From Ruminiclostridium cellobioparum subsp. termitidis CT1112 (GTDB lineage: Bacteria > Bacillota > Clostridia > Acetivibrionales > DSM-1351): 64,000 nt of DNA. Location of the stretch: contig NZ_AORV01000017.1 of the NCBI RefSeq assembly GCF_000350485.1, forward strand, positions 1 to 64,000, read 5' to 3'. The translations under genes and the position numbers were made by a program. Shown in pieces: positions 56,711 to 64,000 of the stretch; the stretch's first letter is position 1, and each line of letters opens with the position of its first letter. The notes beneath the pieces were generated by a model. It ran no database searches. It was not told where the DNA came from and saw only the letters and a list, made by a program, of their open reading frames with translations.

Positions 56711-58222
56711 CTACTTATAATATTGGTCCATAACTTCCTTTTTTGTAATACACTTGTCACGTCTGCTCATGTATTTTTTTACGCACTCTGTGGCATGGGC
56801 TTCCTCTTTAGCCTTCTTTTCTTCATCACGCCAAACCGATGCTCCAAACTCAACCAGCTTTTGCTGTACTTCCTTTACATCTATATTCCTTGGTTCCACA
56901 CCCTTCACGGCACATAAGCCCGCAACGACTCCGGATGCCTGACCGATTCCCATAATACCGCCCTGGGTACGGTATGAACCGTGAGCTTCGCTTGTTCCTG
57001 AAATACATCTTCCGCTTAAAACCATTCCATCCAGCTTTTCAGGTATCAGACACCTGATGGGAATATCATAGGTATCCTTCAAATCCACCCAGCAGCCACC
57101 GCTATTACCTTCGGTATAGCCGGTTACGCCGTCCGGATTATGGATGTCCATGGGGAAATACCCTCTGGAAACCACGTCCTCAAATTTTCTGCCTTCTCCG
57201 GCATCCTCGGCGGTCAAAATATACAGGCCTTTTATATGCCTTGTTTCACGTACGCCTACTTCGTTGCTTGTAACACTTACATATGCCTTTTCAAAGCCGG
57301 GAACATACTTGATCATAAATTCCGAAACAGACTCTATCTGCCTTCTTCCTTCAATTTCACTAATGGATTTTTCAACAGGGTCTGCAGAATTATAGCCCGT
57401 CACTCTTGTGGCATTAAAGTGGATGCTGCCGGGATGGATACCGTTCAACACTATTACACTGTCTCTTCCGAAGCACAGATCTCCTGCTTCAACAGCCTTT
57501 TTAACCAGCTTTTTAAATCCCTGGGCTACAAAATAGTGCTGCTTTAACCTGTCGCTGTACTCCCTTACCGGAACCAGATCGGATTTCCATTCAAAGTCCC
57601 CGGGATTCTGATAAATATATTCATATACCCTGTCGGTGTCCACGTCCACCATTTCAAACATTGATGAACCGGGCTGTGCCTTGCCGGTTTGGGCATTTCC
57701 GTACACATAGCCGGCTCCGGCCATAACAGCCACATCCCCGTCCCCGCTTGCATCAACAATAATTTTGGCGCCGAATTTTTTGGTGCCTGCTTTTGTTATG
57801 GCAGTAACTCCCGTAATCCTGTCACCCTCTTTTTGCACTTCGCTGATGAAAGCATGAAAGAATATATCCACTCCTGCCTTAACAAGCATTTCTTCAGCCA
57901 CATATTTGTATTTTTCCCTGTCGTAAAAACCAAGATATGCTCCGCTGCCATATGCGTCCAGCGCTTTTAAATGTCCGGTGCTGCCGTGGACCTTGACCAG
58001 CTCTTCTATGAATTCCTGCGGAATTCCATTTATAACCTGCTCATCACCAAAATGAAACGGAGATATAGGGCCTAAAACGGAATTAGTAGCAGCACCACCC
58101 AAAAAACCGTTTCTTTCAATTATCAACGTGCTGGCTCCAACCCTGGCCGAAGCCAGACCTGCCATGATTCCCGCCGGGCCGCCTCCTACTACTATTACAT
58201 CATAATTCTCTTTATAATTCAT
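56711..58222 (-). CDS. FAD-dependent oxidoreductase (FAD_oxidored family)
   Basis: This 503-aa flavoprotein begins with the dinucleotide motif YDVIVVGGGPAGIMAGLASA (about residues 8-27) and ERNGFLGGAATNSVLGP, a region typical of the FAD_oxidored (PF12831) family. GAKIIVDASGDGDVAVMAGA is the second FAD-contact region. The start ATG 58222 has GGGGAAG seven nucleotides upstream; a GTG two codons earlier overlaps it. Proteins of this family occur often in sugar-utilisation loci of anaerobes, but no reaction is proven. Confidence 0.86.
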   Translation of the reverse strand: MNYKENYDVIVVGGGPAGIMAGLASARVGASTLIIERNGFLGGAATNSVLGPISPFHFGDEQVINGIPQEFIEELVKVHGSTGHLKALDAYGSGAYLGFYDREKYKYVAEEMLVKAGVDIFFHAFISEVQKEGDRITGVTAITKAGTKKFGAKIIVDASGDGDVAVMAGAGYVYGNAQTGKAQPGSSMFEMVDVDTDRVYEYIYQNPGDFEWKSDLVPVREYSDRLKQHYFVAQGFKKLVKKAVEAGDLCFGRDSVIVLNGIHPGSIHFNATRVTGYNSADPVEKSISEIEGRRQIESVSEFMIKYVPGFEKAYVSVTSNEVGVRETRHIKGLYILTAEDAGEGRKFEDVVSRGYFPMDIHNPDGVTGYTEGNSGGCWVDLKDTYDIPIRCLIPEKLDGMVLSGRCISGTSEAHGSYRTQGGIMGIGQASGVVAGLCAVKGVEPRNIDVKEVQQKLVEFGASVWRDEEKKAKEEAHATECVKKYMSRRDKCITKKEVMDQYYK

Positions 58223-58261
58223 ATTCACACTTCCCCAGCTTCCATTAATATTTTATTTCCT

Positions 58262-58299
58262 GGGAATGCACTTACACTTTCCCGTATAAGTGCATTCCC
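58262..58299 (-). other. Hairpin downstream of the binding-protein gene
   Basis: GGGAATGCACTTA (58262-58274) pairs perfectly with TAAGTGCATTCCC (58287-58299) around a 12-nt loop, between the binding-protein gene and the FAD oxidoreductase gene. On the minus strand no T-run follows, so a role in stabilising the binding-protein mRNA, or partial termination, is more likely than full termination. Confidence 0.7.
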
Positions 58300-58307
58300 G
58301 GACCAAC

Positions 58308-59627
58308 TTATTTATTATTTTTGCTGTTATACCAATTTGCAGCATTGTCCAGTTCCGTCTTTGAATCCTTGCCGCCGAATATGACATTCTGCGCTGCCTG
58401 AACCAGTTTCACCGACAACTCGGAATAATCTGCCGGGTAGAACTCAACTTTTCCTTTGCTTGCATATTCATTCCAGGTAAGCAATTCATCATAGTTTGCC
58501 ATGCCCTTGACTTCCTGGTCGTCATATACCGTCTTAAGCGCCGGAAGAACCTTTGCCTTCAACCAGTCAACCTGGCTTTCCTTGGTGAAGAATGCTTTTA
58601 TGAAATCAAATGAGGCTTCGGGGTTCTTTGAGAACTTTCCAATACCCAAACTCTGTCCTGCAACCACTGCCGGACTTGGTTCATTATCCTTGAAACCCAG
58701 CATAGGTGCCGATACAATTTTGTCGTTGAGCTCGGATGCTCTTATAGCAGCCGCTCTTTGTGTTCCTGCATTGCAGGAGAGTATTGTTCCTGCCTTGAAT
58801 GCATCTATTATCTCATCAACTCCCAGACTTAATGTCGACTTGTCCATTGCCTTGGAGTCCACCAGACTCTTTACATAATCCAGAGCCTGTACGCCTGCAT
58901 CACTGTTGAATACCGCTTTGCCCGAATCATCAAATAATGTACCTCCGGCCGAGCGAATGAATGGAACAAAGGATTCCATAAAGCTCGCACCTTTTGAACC
59001 ATCCGACAGCCCTATGACAAAACCCTGTGCCAGAGCTGTTGATTGTGCACCTGCCAGTTTGGACAGACCTGAGAGAGATGTGGGCACTTCCTTGAATATG
59101 TCATTTCTGTACCAGAATACAAAGGTTCTGCTCTCCCATGGCAGCGAATATATTTCATTATTGATTTTCAAACTGTCTGCAGAATAAGTATATCCTTCCA
59201 GGGTGGGTATGAATTCCTCGGCGTACTTTGTCATTGGCTGGATGGTTCCGCCTGCGATATGCTGTTTCAGCATATCGGTGTACACGTTGATTATGTCGGG
59301 TCCGGTGCCTGCTGCCGCCGCCTGGATAGCCTGAGCTTCAAACTTGCTGTAATGAATACTCTCAACCTTAACGGTATTCTTCATGGCATTATTCTTATTG
59401 TAGTTGTCAACTATGTTTTTTAAAACAACATTTCTTGGATCCTCCTGGGATTCGGGATTCAAGAAAATCCAAAGAGTTAAATCCGACCCTTCTGCCACGG
59501 CAGAACCTGACGAACTTTGTTCAGAACCTGTCTTGCTGCTTTCAGCGTTTCCGTTTGAGTTTCCTCCGCATGCAGCCAGACTAAAGACCAGCACTAATAC
59601 GAGTATTACACTAACTAATCTTTTCAT
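58308..59627 (-). CDS. Sugar-binding lipoprotein (family 1 solute-binding)
   Basis: This 439-aa extracellular binding protein has a lipoprotein signal with lipobox LAAC (Cys20) and a short Ser/Gly linker. The mature part shows the family pattern (SKFEAQAIQAAAAGTGPDIIN, shortened; NEIYSLPWESRTFVFWYRNDIF), like maltose- and oligosaccharide-binding proteins. AGGAG precedes the ATG. It follows the two permease genes of the same importer by 146 bp. Confidence 0.93.
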   Translation of the reverse strand: MKRLVSVILVLVLVFSLAACGGNSNGNAESSKTGSEQSSSGSAVAEGSDLTLWIFLNPESQEDPRNVVLKNIVDNYNKNNAMKNTVKVESIHYSKFEAQAIQAAAAGTGPDIINVYTDMLKQHIAGGTIQPMTKYAEEFIPTLEGYTYSADSLKINNEIYSLPWESRTFVFWYRNDIFKEVPTSLSGLSKLAGAQSTALAQGFVIGLSDGSKGASFMESFVPFIRSAGGTLFDDSGKAVFNSDAGVQALDYVKSLVDSKAMDKSTLSLGVDEIIDAFKAGTILSCNAGTQRAAAIRASELNDKIVSAPMLGFKDNEPSPAVVAGQSLGIGKFSKNPEASFDFIKAFFTKESQVDWLKAKVLPALKTVYDDQEVKGMANYDELLTWNEYASKGKVEFYPADYSELSVKLVQAAQNVIFGGKDSKTELDNAANWYNSKNNK

Positions 59628-59773
59628 TTTTTATTCTCCTTTGCCCTTTAAATTATAATTAAAGCATCCAGCCTTAATTCACACTCAAAAGTCTGTTTAA
59701 TATCCCATTGCGCTCGTCATTTTGGTGCGAAATCCAATCAAAATGCCAAACACAAGCTGACATGAAACAGGTT

Positions 59774-60631
59774 CTAACCCTTGACTGCCCCGGCAGCCAT
59801 TCCATCCACGAACTTTTTCTGCAGTAAAACAAACAGAATAATTATCGGAATGATTGTTATCATGACCGCAGACAGAAGTTCTCCCCATTGGACCCCATAC
59901 TGCGTAATATAGGAATAAAGACCAACCGACACGGTTCGAAGCTTTTCATTCGTTACAAAACTGAAGGATACAAGAAAATCATTCCACACATAAACCGCTG
60001 TAAGTAATGCGCTTGACACAATTCCAGGCTGTGACATCGGAATGACGATAGTATAAAAAGTTCTGAGCCGCGAACAGCCATCGATCATTGCCGCTTCTTC
60101 AATTGCCAGCGGTACCGAGTCAAAGAACCCTTTCAGTATCCATGTCAGCATTGGTGTTCTCCAGGAAGTGTATACCAGTACCAGCATAAACCTGGTGTTG
60201 TAAATTCCGGTTTTTACGCCCATTATATAGAGCGGAATCAGCAGTGCCACAGCAGGAACCATACTGGTCATCAGTATTCCAAACATCAGCTGGTTTTTAA
60301 ACCTTATATTGAAACGGGAAATTGCATATGCTGCATGCCCGGCTATGACTGTTGAGACAAAAACACATAGAACCGTTACAAGTACGCTGTTTTTAAAGTA
60401 GGTTGTAAAATTTGATAAAAACAATACTTTATAATAATTTGTCGTATCCAGTACACTTGGAATAATTGTGGGCGGAAATCTGTTAATCTCTCCGGTCCCT
60501 TTCAAGGATGTCATTAATCCCCAGAAAATAGGAATTATCATGACAAAAATAAACAACAGCAAAACTATATATGTAACTATAGTTGATATGCTGAACTTTT
60601 CCTTTCCCATGGTTGAGTAACCTTTTGCCAT
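59774..60631 (-). CDS. Sugar ABC transporter permease (MalG-like)
   Basis: This 285-aa permease has the first membrane segment TIVTYIVLLLFIFVMIIPIF, the EAA loop PLAIEEAAMIDGCSRLRTFY (about residues 176-195) and ends LLQKKFVDGMAAGAVKG. It follows the MalF-like permease after 22 nt. GAAGGGAA precedes the ATG. Confidence 0.94.
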   Translation of the reverse strand: MAKGYSTMGKEKFSISTIVTYIVLLLFIFVMIIPIFWGLMTSLKGTGEINRFPPTIIPSVLDTTNYYKVLFLSNFTTYFKNSVLVTVLCVFVSTVIAGHAAYAISRFNIRFKNQLMFGILMTSMVPAVALLIPLYIMGVKTGIYNTRFMLVLVYTSWRTPMLTWILKGFFDSVPLAIEEAAMIDGCSRLRTFYTIVIPMSQPGIVSSALLTAVYVWNDFLVSFSFVTNEKLRTVSVGLYSYITQYGVQWGELLSAVMITIIPIIILFVLLQKKFVDGMAAGAVKG

Positions 60632-60653
60632 CTTCTGTTCCCTTCTTTCATCA

Positions 60654-61541
60654 CTAGTCTTTTTTTCTGAGGATTTTCATGTAAAAAATGCTGAATAGCA
60701 TGTTGAGACAAAGTATTATGATACTGCTGGCAGAGCCATACCCCAGGTGCCAGTAGTCAAAGCCTTCCTTAAATGCCAGTACACTCACGGTTTGAGTGGC
60801 ATCGAAGGGTCCGCCCGATGTCAGGGTATATATCAGAGTAACCATGTTGAAATACTCCATGCTTTGAAGCACAACCGCCGTCAGTATTGTAGGCTTCAGC
60901 AGCGGCAGCGTTATTTTGAAGAATGTCTGCAGTTTGGTTGAACCGTCCACCTGGGCCGCCTCATAAATTTCAGAGGATATTGATTGCAGGGCAGCCAGTA
61001 TCAGGATTAAAACAATGGGGAAGGAATTCCACACATTGGCTAATACAACAGTAAACTTGGCTGCCAGAGGTGTATTAAAGAAGTCGACCTTCTGGCCTGT
61101 GATGGAATAATATATATAGCTTACAGGACCATAGTTGCTGTTGAGCAGCCATTTCCACAGCAGAGCCGTAACCGTCTGCGACAATACCCAGGGTATGATC
61201 ACCAGTGTCCGGATGATTGTCCTCCCTGCAATCTTTTTGTTCAGCAATACTGCACTGATTGTTCCCAAAGGAATAACCAGGATCAAGGACATTAAAACAT
61301 ACGTAACCGAATTGAATATGGAATACCATCCTTTTGCCGACCCCAGTATTTCCTTGTAGTACTGCAGGCCGATAAACTCTTTTATCTGCGCATACTCCGT
61401 TGCATGCAGGCTGGTATTGATTGCGTAGAAGATAGGTGCTACAGTCATACATAATATCAAAATCAATGCCGGCGCTAAAAATACAACTGCCAATATTTTT
61501 TCTTCATTTAGTTTTTTATTTGCTTTAACTGCCCCGCTCAT
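60654..61541 (-). CDS. Sugar ABC transporter permease (MalF-like)
   Basis: This 295-aa permease has a first membrane segment (ILAVVFLAPALILILCMTVA), six segments in all, and the EAA loop EIYEAAQVDGSTKLQTFFKI (about residues 191-210). AGGGGGGAAGG precedes the ATG. The importer has no ATPase gene here, as with the other two oligosaccharide-type importers. Confidence 0.94.
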   Translation of the reverse strand: MSGAVKANKKLNEEKILAVVFLAPALILILCMTVAPIFYAINTSLHATEYAQIKEFIGLQYYKEILGSAKGWYSIFNSVTYVLMSLILVIPLGTISAVLLNKKIAGRTIIRTLVIIPWVLSQTVTALLWKWLLNSNYGPVSYIYYSITGQKVDFFNTPLAAKFTVVLANVWNSFPIVLILILAALQSISSEIYEAAQVDGSTKLQTFFKITLPLLKPTILTAVVLQSMEYFNMVTLIYTLTSGGPFDATQTVSVLAFKEGFDYWHLGYGSASSIIILCLNMLFSIFYMKILRKKD

Positions 61542-61579
61542 ATTTATACCTTCCCCCCTATATAGCCTTTTGCAGCCTT

Positions 61580-62500
61580 TTAATCCACATACTTGACAAT
61601 AAGGTTTTTTGAAATCCTATTCAGTGCTGAAATTTCCTTTTTAAAGGTTTCAGTAAGTCCATCTTCCTCCTTTACCCTGCACACCGTCGTCATGGACAGG
61701 TTTTCAAAGGTTTTAAGATAGTATTTTGCATTTACCGGATAATACTGACGCTCAATCAGTGATGTAATTGTAAGCAGATCCGAAAGGTCTTCGGCGCTGA
61801 TTTTTTCATAATTTTTACAGAGCCAGGCATACAATGACGGATGAAAGTTGGCCATTACTCCGCTGTATCCGGTAGCTCCGTCCTTCAAGGACTCAAGCAG
61901 CGTGGAGCTGTTGGCATTATACAGTTTCAAATTACTGCCCTCTATTGCCTTCAGCTTTTTCCGGATTTCCCCGGTATCACAGCAAGTATCCTTCAGAAAG
62001 AAAAACCTGCCGGTATCGGCACACCACTTTATATTTTCAACAGATATAAGTCTTTTATACGGATAAGGACATTCGTAGAAGCCTAACGGTATGTCCGGGT
62101 CTATTTTTTCCAGAAGTCTTTTGCAATTTTCCAGCCATATTTCATCACTTTCATCTTCCCCTGCCAGGCGGTTGGTTATTAAAATCACCGCATCCACACC
62201 TGTTTTCGCTATTTCATTGATTTCTGTCACCTGATCCTCAAAGGAATCGGATACATGACCTGAAGCTATAACCGGGACCCTGCCTGCCGCAGCTTTTACA
62301 ACTTCTTTAGACAGTTTGATCCTCTCCTCAAGACTCAAATAAAACATCTCGCTCGACTGACAAACTGCAAACAGCCCTGATACACCTTCCTTTATGTACC
62401 AATCAACAAGTTGCTCCAGCGCATTATAGTCAATTTCTTGCTTTTCATTGTAAGGAGTCAGCATGACCGGCCAAACCCCACCCGGAAATTTATTTTCCAC
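61580..62500 (-). CDS. DapA/NanA family aldolase-type protein
   Basis: This 306-aa (beta/alpha)8 lyase forms a Schiff base with a keto acid. The catalytic Tyr142 (GFYECPYP) and Schiff-base Lys170 (FFLKDTCC) are 28 residues apart, the spacing of the family. Start GTG 62500 follows GGAGTG by eight nucleotides; the frame extends upstream without a ribosome site. Members include dihydrodipicolinate synthase, sialic acid lyase and keto-deoxy-sugar-acid aldolases. A sugar-acid role is likely because it heads the sugar-importer unit. Confidence 0.9.
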   Translation of the reverse strand: MENKFPGGVWPVMLTPYNEKQEIDYNALEQLVDWYIKEGVSGLFAVCQSSEMFYLSLEERIKLSKEVVKAAAGRVPVIASGHVSDSFEDQVTEINEIAKTGVDAVILITNRLAGEDESDEIWLENCKRLLEKIDPDIPLGFYECPYPYKRLISVENIKWCADTGRFFFLKDTCCDTGEIRKKLKAIEGSNLKLYNANSSTLLESLKDGATGYSGVMANFHPSLYAWLCKNYEKISAEDLSDLLTITSLIERQYYPVNAKYYLKTFENLSMTTVCRVKEEDGLTETFKKEISALNRISKNLIVKYVD

Positions 62501-62547
62501 TATAACTTCACTCCATTTCTGTATAATATATACCAATTATTCATTTT

Positions 62548-62571
62548 GTTCCACATTGTAGAACTCTGTTC
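62548..62571. promoter_or_regulatory. IclR-type operator, copy 1
   Basis: GTTC (62548-62551), nine nucleotides, GAAC (62561-62564), three nucleotides and GTTC (62568-62571) repeat exactly the layout found upstream of the IclR gene at 63436-63459. It lies about 50 bp before the start of the DapA-like gene. Confidence 0.7.
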
Positions 62572-62589
62572 TCAATTGTGTTGTTAAGG

Positions 62590-62617
62590 AAAACTTAGAT
62601 AAATATACCTAAGTTTT
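62590..62617 (-). terminator. Terminator after iclR
   Basis: AAAACTTAG (62590-62598) pairs perfectly with CTAAGTTTT (62609-62617) over a 10-nt loop, 43 nt after the stop codon of the IclR gene. T-rich sequence follows on the minus strand. Confidence 0.65.
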
Positions 62618-62660
62618 AGCCCTTCTGGATTTAAAGCGAAATATTCTATTTTTTAATTGA

Positions 62661-63422
62661 TCAAATCCTTATTTCTATTTTTTGAATATATCTCTTTGTA
62701 AGCTCAGCTACTTCCTGTATGAAGCTCTCTGTGAATTTCAAGGAAGCTCCGCTTACACTCATGGCGGCAACCACCTGGTGCTTGGAGTCGAATATGGGCA
62801 ATGCCACACACTTGACACCAAATTCATGTTCCATGTTATCTATTGCATAACCTCTGACTTTTGTGACCTGCAGTTCTTCCTTCAGAATCTTTTTATCCAC
62901 TATGGTATTCCCGGTAAAGGGCACGAAATCCTGTTCCAGATAGCTTGAGATAAATTCCTCTGACATGTTGGCAAGCATTGCCTTGCCGATTCCCGTGCAG
63001 TACATTCCGGCCCGTTCACCGAAAAGAGAACGCATCAAATGAGTTGCCTGCGCAGGGTAGGTAGCCTCGAGATAAAGCACCTCTCCCCGGTGGGGAACTG
63101 CGAGGTAAACGTTCTCGTTTGTAATGTTGGCCAGTTCCTGCATGTAGGGCTGGGCTATTTTGGTAATCGCAAAAGTATCCCCCAGAGCCCTGCTCAGGTT
63201 AAAAATACCGATACCCAGACTGTATTTTCCTGTTTCCTCATCCTGCTCTATATATCCCATTTGCTTGTATGTATCCAATATATTATGAACATTGCTTTTA
63301 TAAAGGCCAAGCATTTCACTGATCTCGGTAACACCCAGATTAGGCTTCTTGACAAAGCAGTTTAAAACCTCGATTGCTTTGCTCAAACTTTTGATCTTAA
63401 CTTCACCAGTATCGTATACCAT
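62661..63422 (-). CDS. IclR family transcriptional regulator
   Basis: This 253-aa regulator has an N-terminal winged helix (LGVTEISEMLGLYKSNVHNI, about residues 29-48) and an IclR ligand domain with MYCTGIGKAMLANM and the C-terminal AMSVSGASLKFTESFIQE. AGGGGG precedes ATG 63422. Paired GTTC/GAAC sites stand upstream of its own gene and upstream of the DapA-like operon, so it probably controls both. Confidence 0.93.
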   Translation of the reverse strand: MVYDTGEVKIKSLSKAIEVLNCFVKKPNLGVTEISEMLGLYKSNVHNILDTYKQMGYIEQDEETGKYSLGIGIFNLSRALGDTFAITKIAQPYMQELANITNENVYLAVPHRGEVLYLEATYPAQATHLMRSLFGERAGMYCTGIGKAMLANMSEEFISSYLEQDFVPFTGNTIVDKKILKEELQVTKVRGYAIDNMEHEFGVKCVALPIFDSKHQVVAAMSVSGASLKFTESFIQEVAELTKRYIQKIEIRI

Positions 63423-63435
63423 TGCGCGCCCCCTA

Positions 63436-63460
63436 GTTCTATAATATAGAACGACGTTCT
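63436..63460. promoter_or_regulatory. IclR-type operator, copy 2
   Basis: The perfect palindrome GTTCTATA-A-TATAGAAC (63436-63452) is followed by GAC and GTTCT, giving GTTC-N9-GAAC-N3-GTTC. It is 14 bp upstream of the iclR start codon, a place fit for autoregulation. Confidence 0.7.
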
Positions 63461-63524
63461 TTATTTCTATGAATTAATTGTATCATACCTCTTTTTCTAA
63501 TGCAATAAGGAAAAAATAAAAATA

Positions 63525-63550
63525 AACCGCTCCAAAAAACCGGAACGGCT
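63525..63550 (-). terminator. Terminator of the BNR-repeat gene
   Basis: On the minus strand AGCCGTTCC pairs with GGAGCGGTT (63525-63533 and 63542-63550, two G-T pairs) and is followed by a T-rich run (TATTTTTATTTTTT). It is 58 nt after the BNR gene stop codon. Confidence 0.75.
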
Positions 63551-63607
63551 CAAAAACTTACCCAATACTTCCTCAAATACCGGCTATTAATATATCAGGG
63601 GTTGAAA

Positions 63608-64000
63608 TCATCCGGCAATAATGCCAAATTTCACCTGGACGCTGTTTTCTCCGTCCCCCATATCCACGTCGGCCACACAGGCAATTTCGTCTGCAGTGAT
63701 CTGGTAAAGGCTGGTCCAGGCCTTTATGTTACGGTTCCAGGGAGACAGGCTGTTTATGTGCCAGGATGAACCATTATCATAACTGAAGGAAAGCTTTCCT
63801 TCACTGGATGAAACCACAAGGGTATTGTCCTCAAGCTTCAGTACATACGGCGCTCCTCTCTGTTCCGGTATATATGTACCGTTCCCCTCACTCCACGAAA
63901 CACCATCGTCCGATATTTTGTAATGAATATCCGCATTGCCCAGCCCTACTATCTCAAATACCACAATATACCTTCCGTCACCCATTCTTGTAAAAACCGG
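63608..64000 (-). CDS. Sialidase-like BNR-repeat protein, C-terminal part
   Basis: The last 131 codons of a gene that enters from beyond the window; the frame stays open to position 64000, so the apparent ATG at 63985 is internal. Two Asp-box/BNR repeats are visible (HYKISDDGVSWSEG and SFSYDNGSSWHIN), which mark beta-propeller glycosidases of the sialidase type. The 5' end, signal peptide and active site are outside the window, so no substrate can be named. The gene has its own terminator. Confidence 0.8.
   Translation of the reverse strand, partial: PVFTRMGDGRYIVVFEIVGLGNADIHYKISDDGVSWSEGNGTYIPEQRGAPYVLKLEDNTLVVSSSEGKLSFSYDNGSSWHINSLSPWNRNIKAWTSLYQITADEIACVADVDMGDGENSVQVKFGIIAG

Overview
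The window looks like chromosome of an anaerobic, spore-forming, plant-polysaccharide-degrading Firmicute of the Clostridia (Ruminiclostridium/Lachnospiraceae-like). This rests on AGGAGG-type ribosome binding sites, Spo0A-type boxes at an abrB gene, bacterial ferredoxins, lipoprotein sugar-binding proteins and many AraC-type regulators. No rRNA, tRNA, CRISPR array, phage genes or transposase gene was seen.

Layout. (1) 380-6437: a LplB/LplC/LplA-type sugar ABC importer without its own ATPase, then a membrane-bound AraC-type sensor-regulator. (2) 6438-14228: a housekeeping block matching the Bacillus subtilis yaaO-tmk-yaaQ-yaaR-holB-yaaT-yabB-yabC-abrB order, with a small ferredoxin gene where B. 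subtilis has yabA; abrB carries a strong promoter with Spo0A-box sequences around it. (3) 14350-16658: a CrtI-like FAD oxidoreductase and a TetR regulator behind a promoter with a palindromic operator. (4) 16680-19934: two Gfo/Idh/MocA oxidoreductases divergent from an AraC regulator. (5) 19978-30815: a GH4 glycosidase, a PAS-LuxR regulator, a ribose-type ABC importer, an Old Yellow Enzyme-like flavoenzyme paired with a ferredoxin, a TIM-barrel sugar isomerase/epimerase and another Gfo/Idh/MocA dehydrogenase. (6) 30975-35167: a LacZ-type GH2 and a divergent AraC regulator. (7) 35456-44499: a five-gene glucuronoxylan operon (esterase, uxuB, uxuA, GH67 alpha-glucuronidase, GH3), followed by an AraC regulator and a second ATPase-less importer (45775-49338). 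(8) 50082-54425: an AraR-like GntR/LacI regulator with a second GH2. (9) 54547-63422: an IclR-controlled gene set (DapA-like aldolase, MalFG-type importer, FAD oxidoreductase, PfkB kinase, SIS isomerase, RbsD/FucU) of unassigned substrate. The window ends inside a sialidase-like BNR-repeat gene.

How the genes work together. Importers bring in plant-derived oligosaccharides and uronates. Glycosidases that all lack signal peptides cut them in the cytoplasm. UxuB and UxuA feed glucuronate towards 2-keto-3-deoxygluconate, and several NAD-, flavin- and ferredoxin-linked enzymes suggest further oxidative sugar routes. Each locus has its own local regulator.

Less expected features are: a nested palindromic repeat with two copies (1-74 and 35174-35432); a 42-bp promoter/operator block repeated at 44648 and 49641, the second copy followed by a terminator that could define a small RNA; a GTTC-N9-GAAC-N3-GTTC operator at two IclR-linked sites; and an OYE-ferredoxin pair that appears to have lost its NAD(P)H-handling domain. 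All calls come from reading the sequence; no database search or folding program was run.
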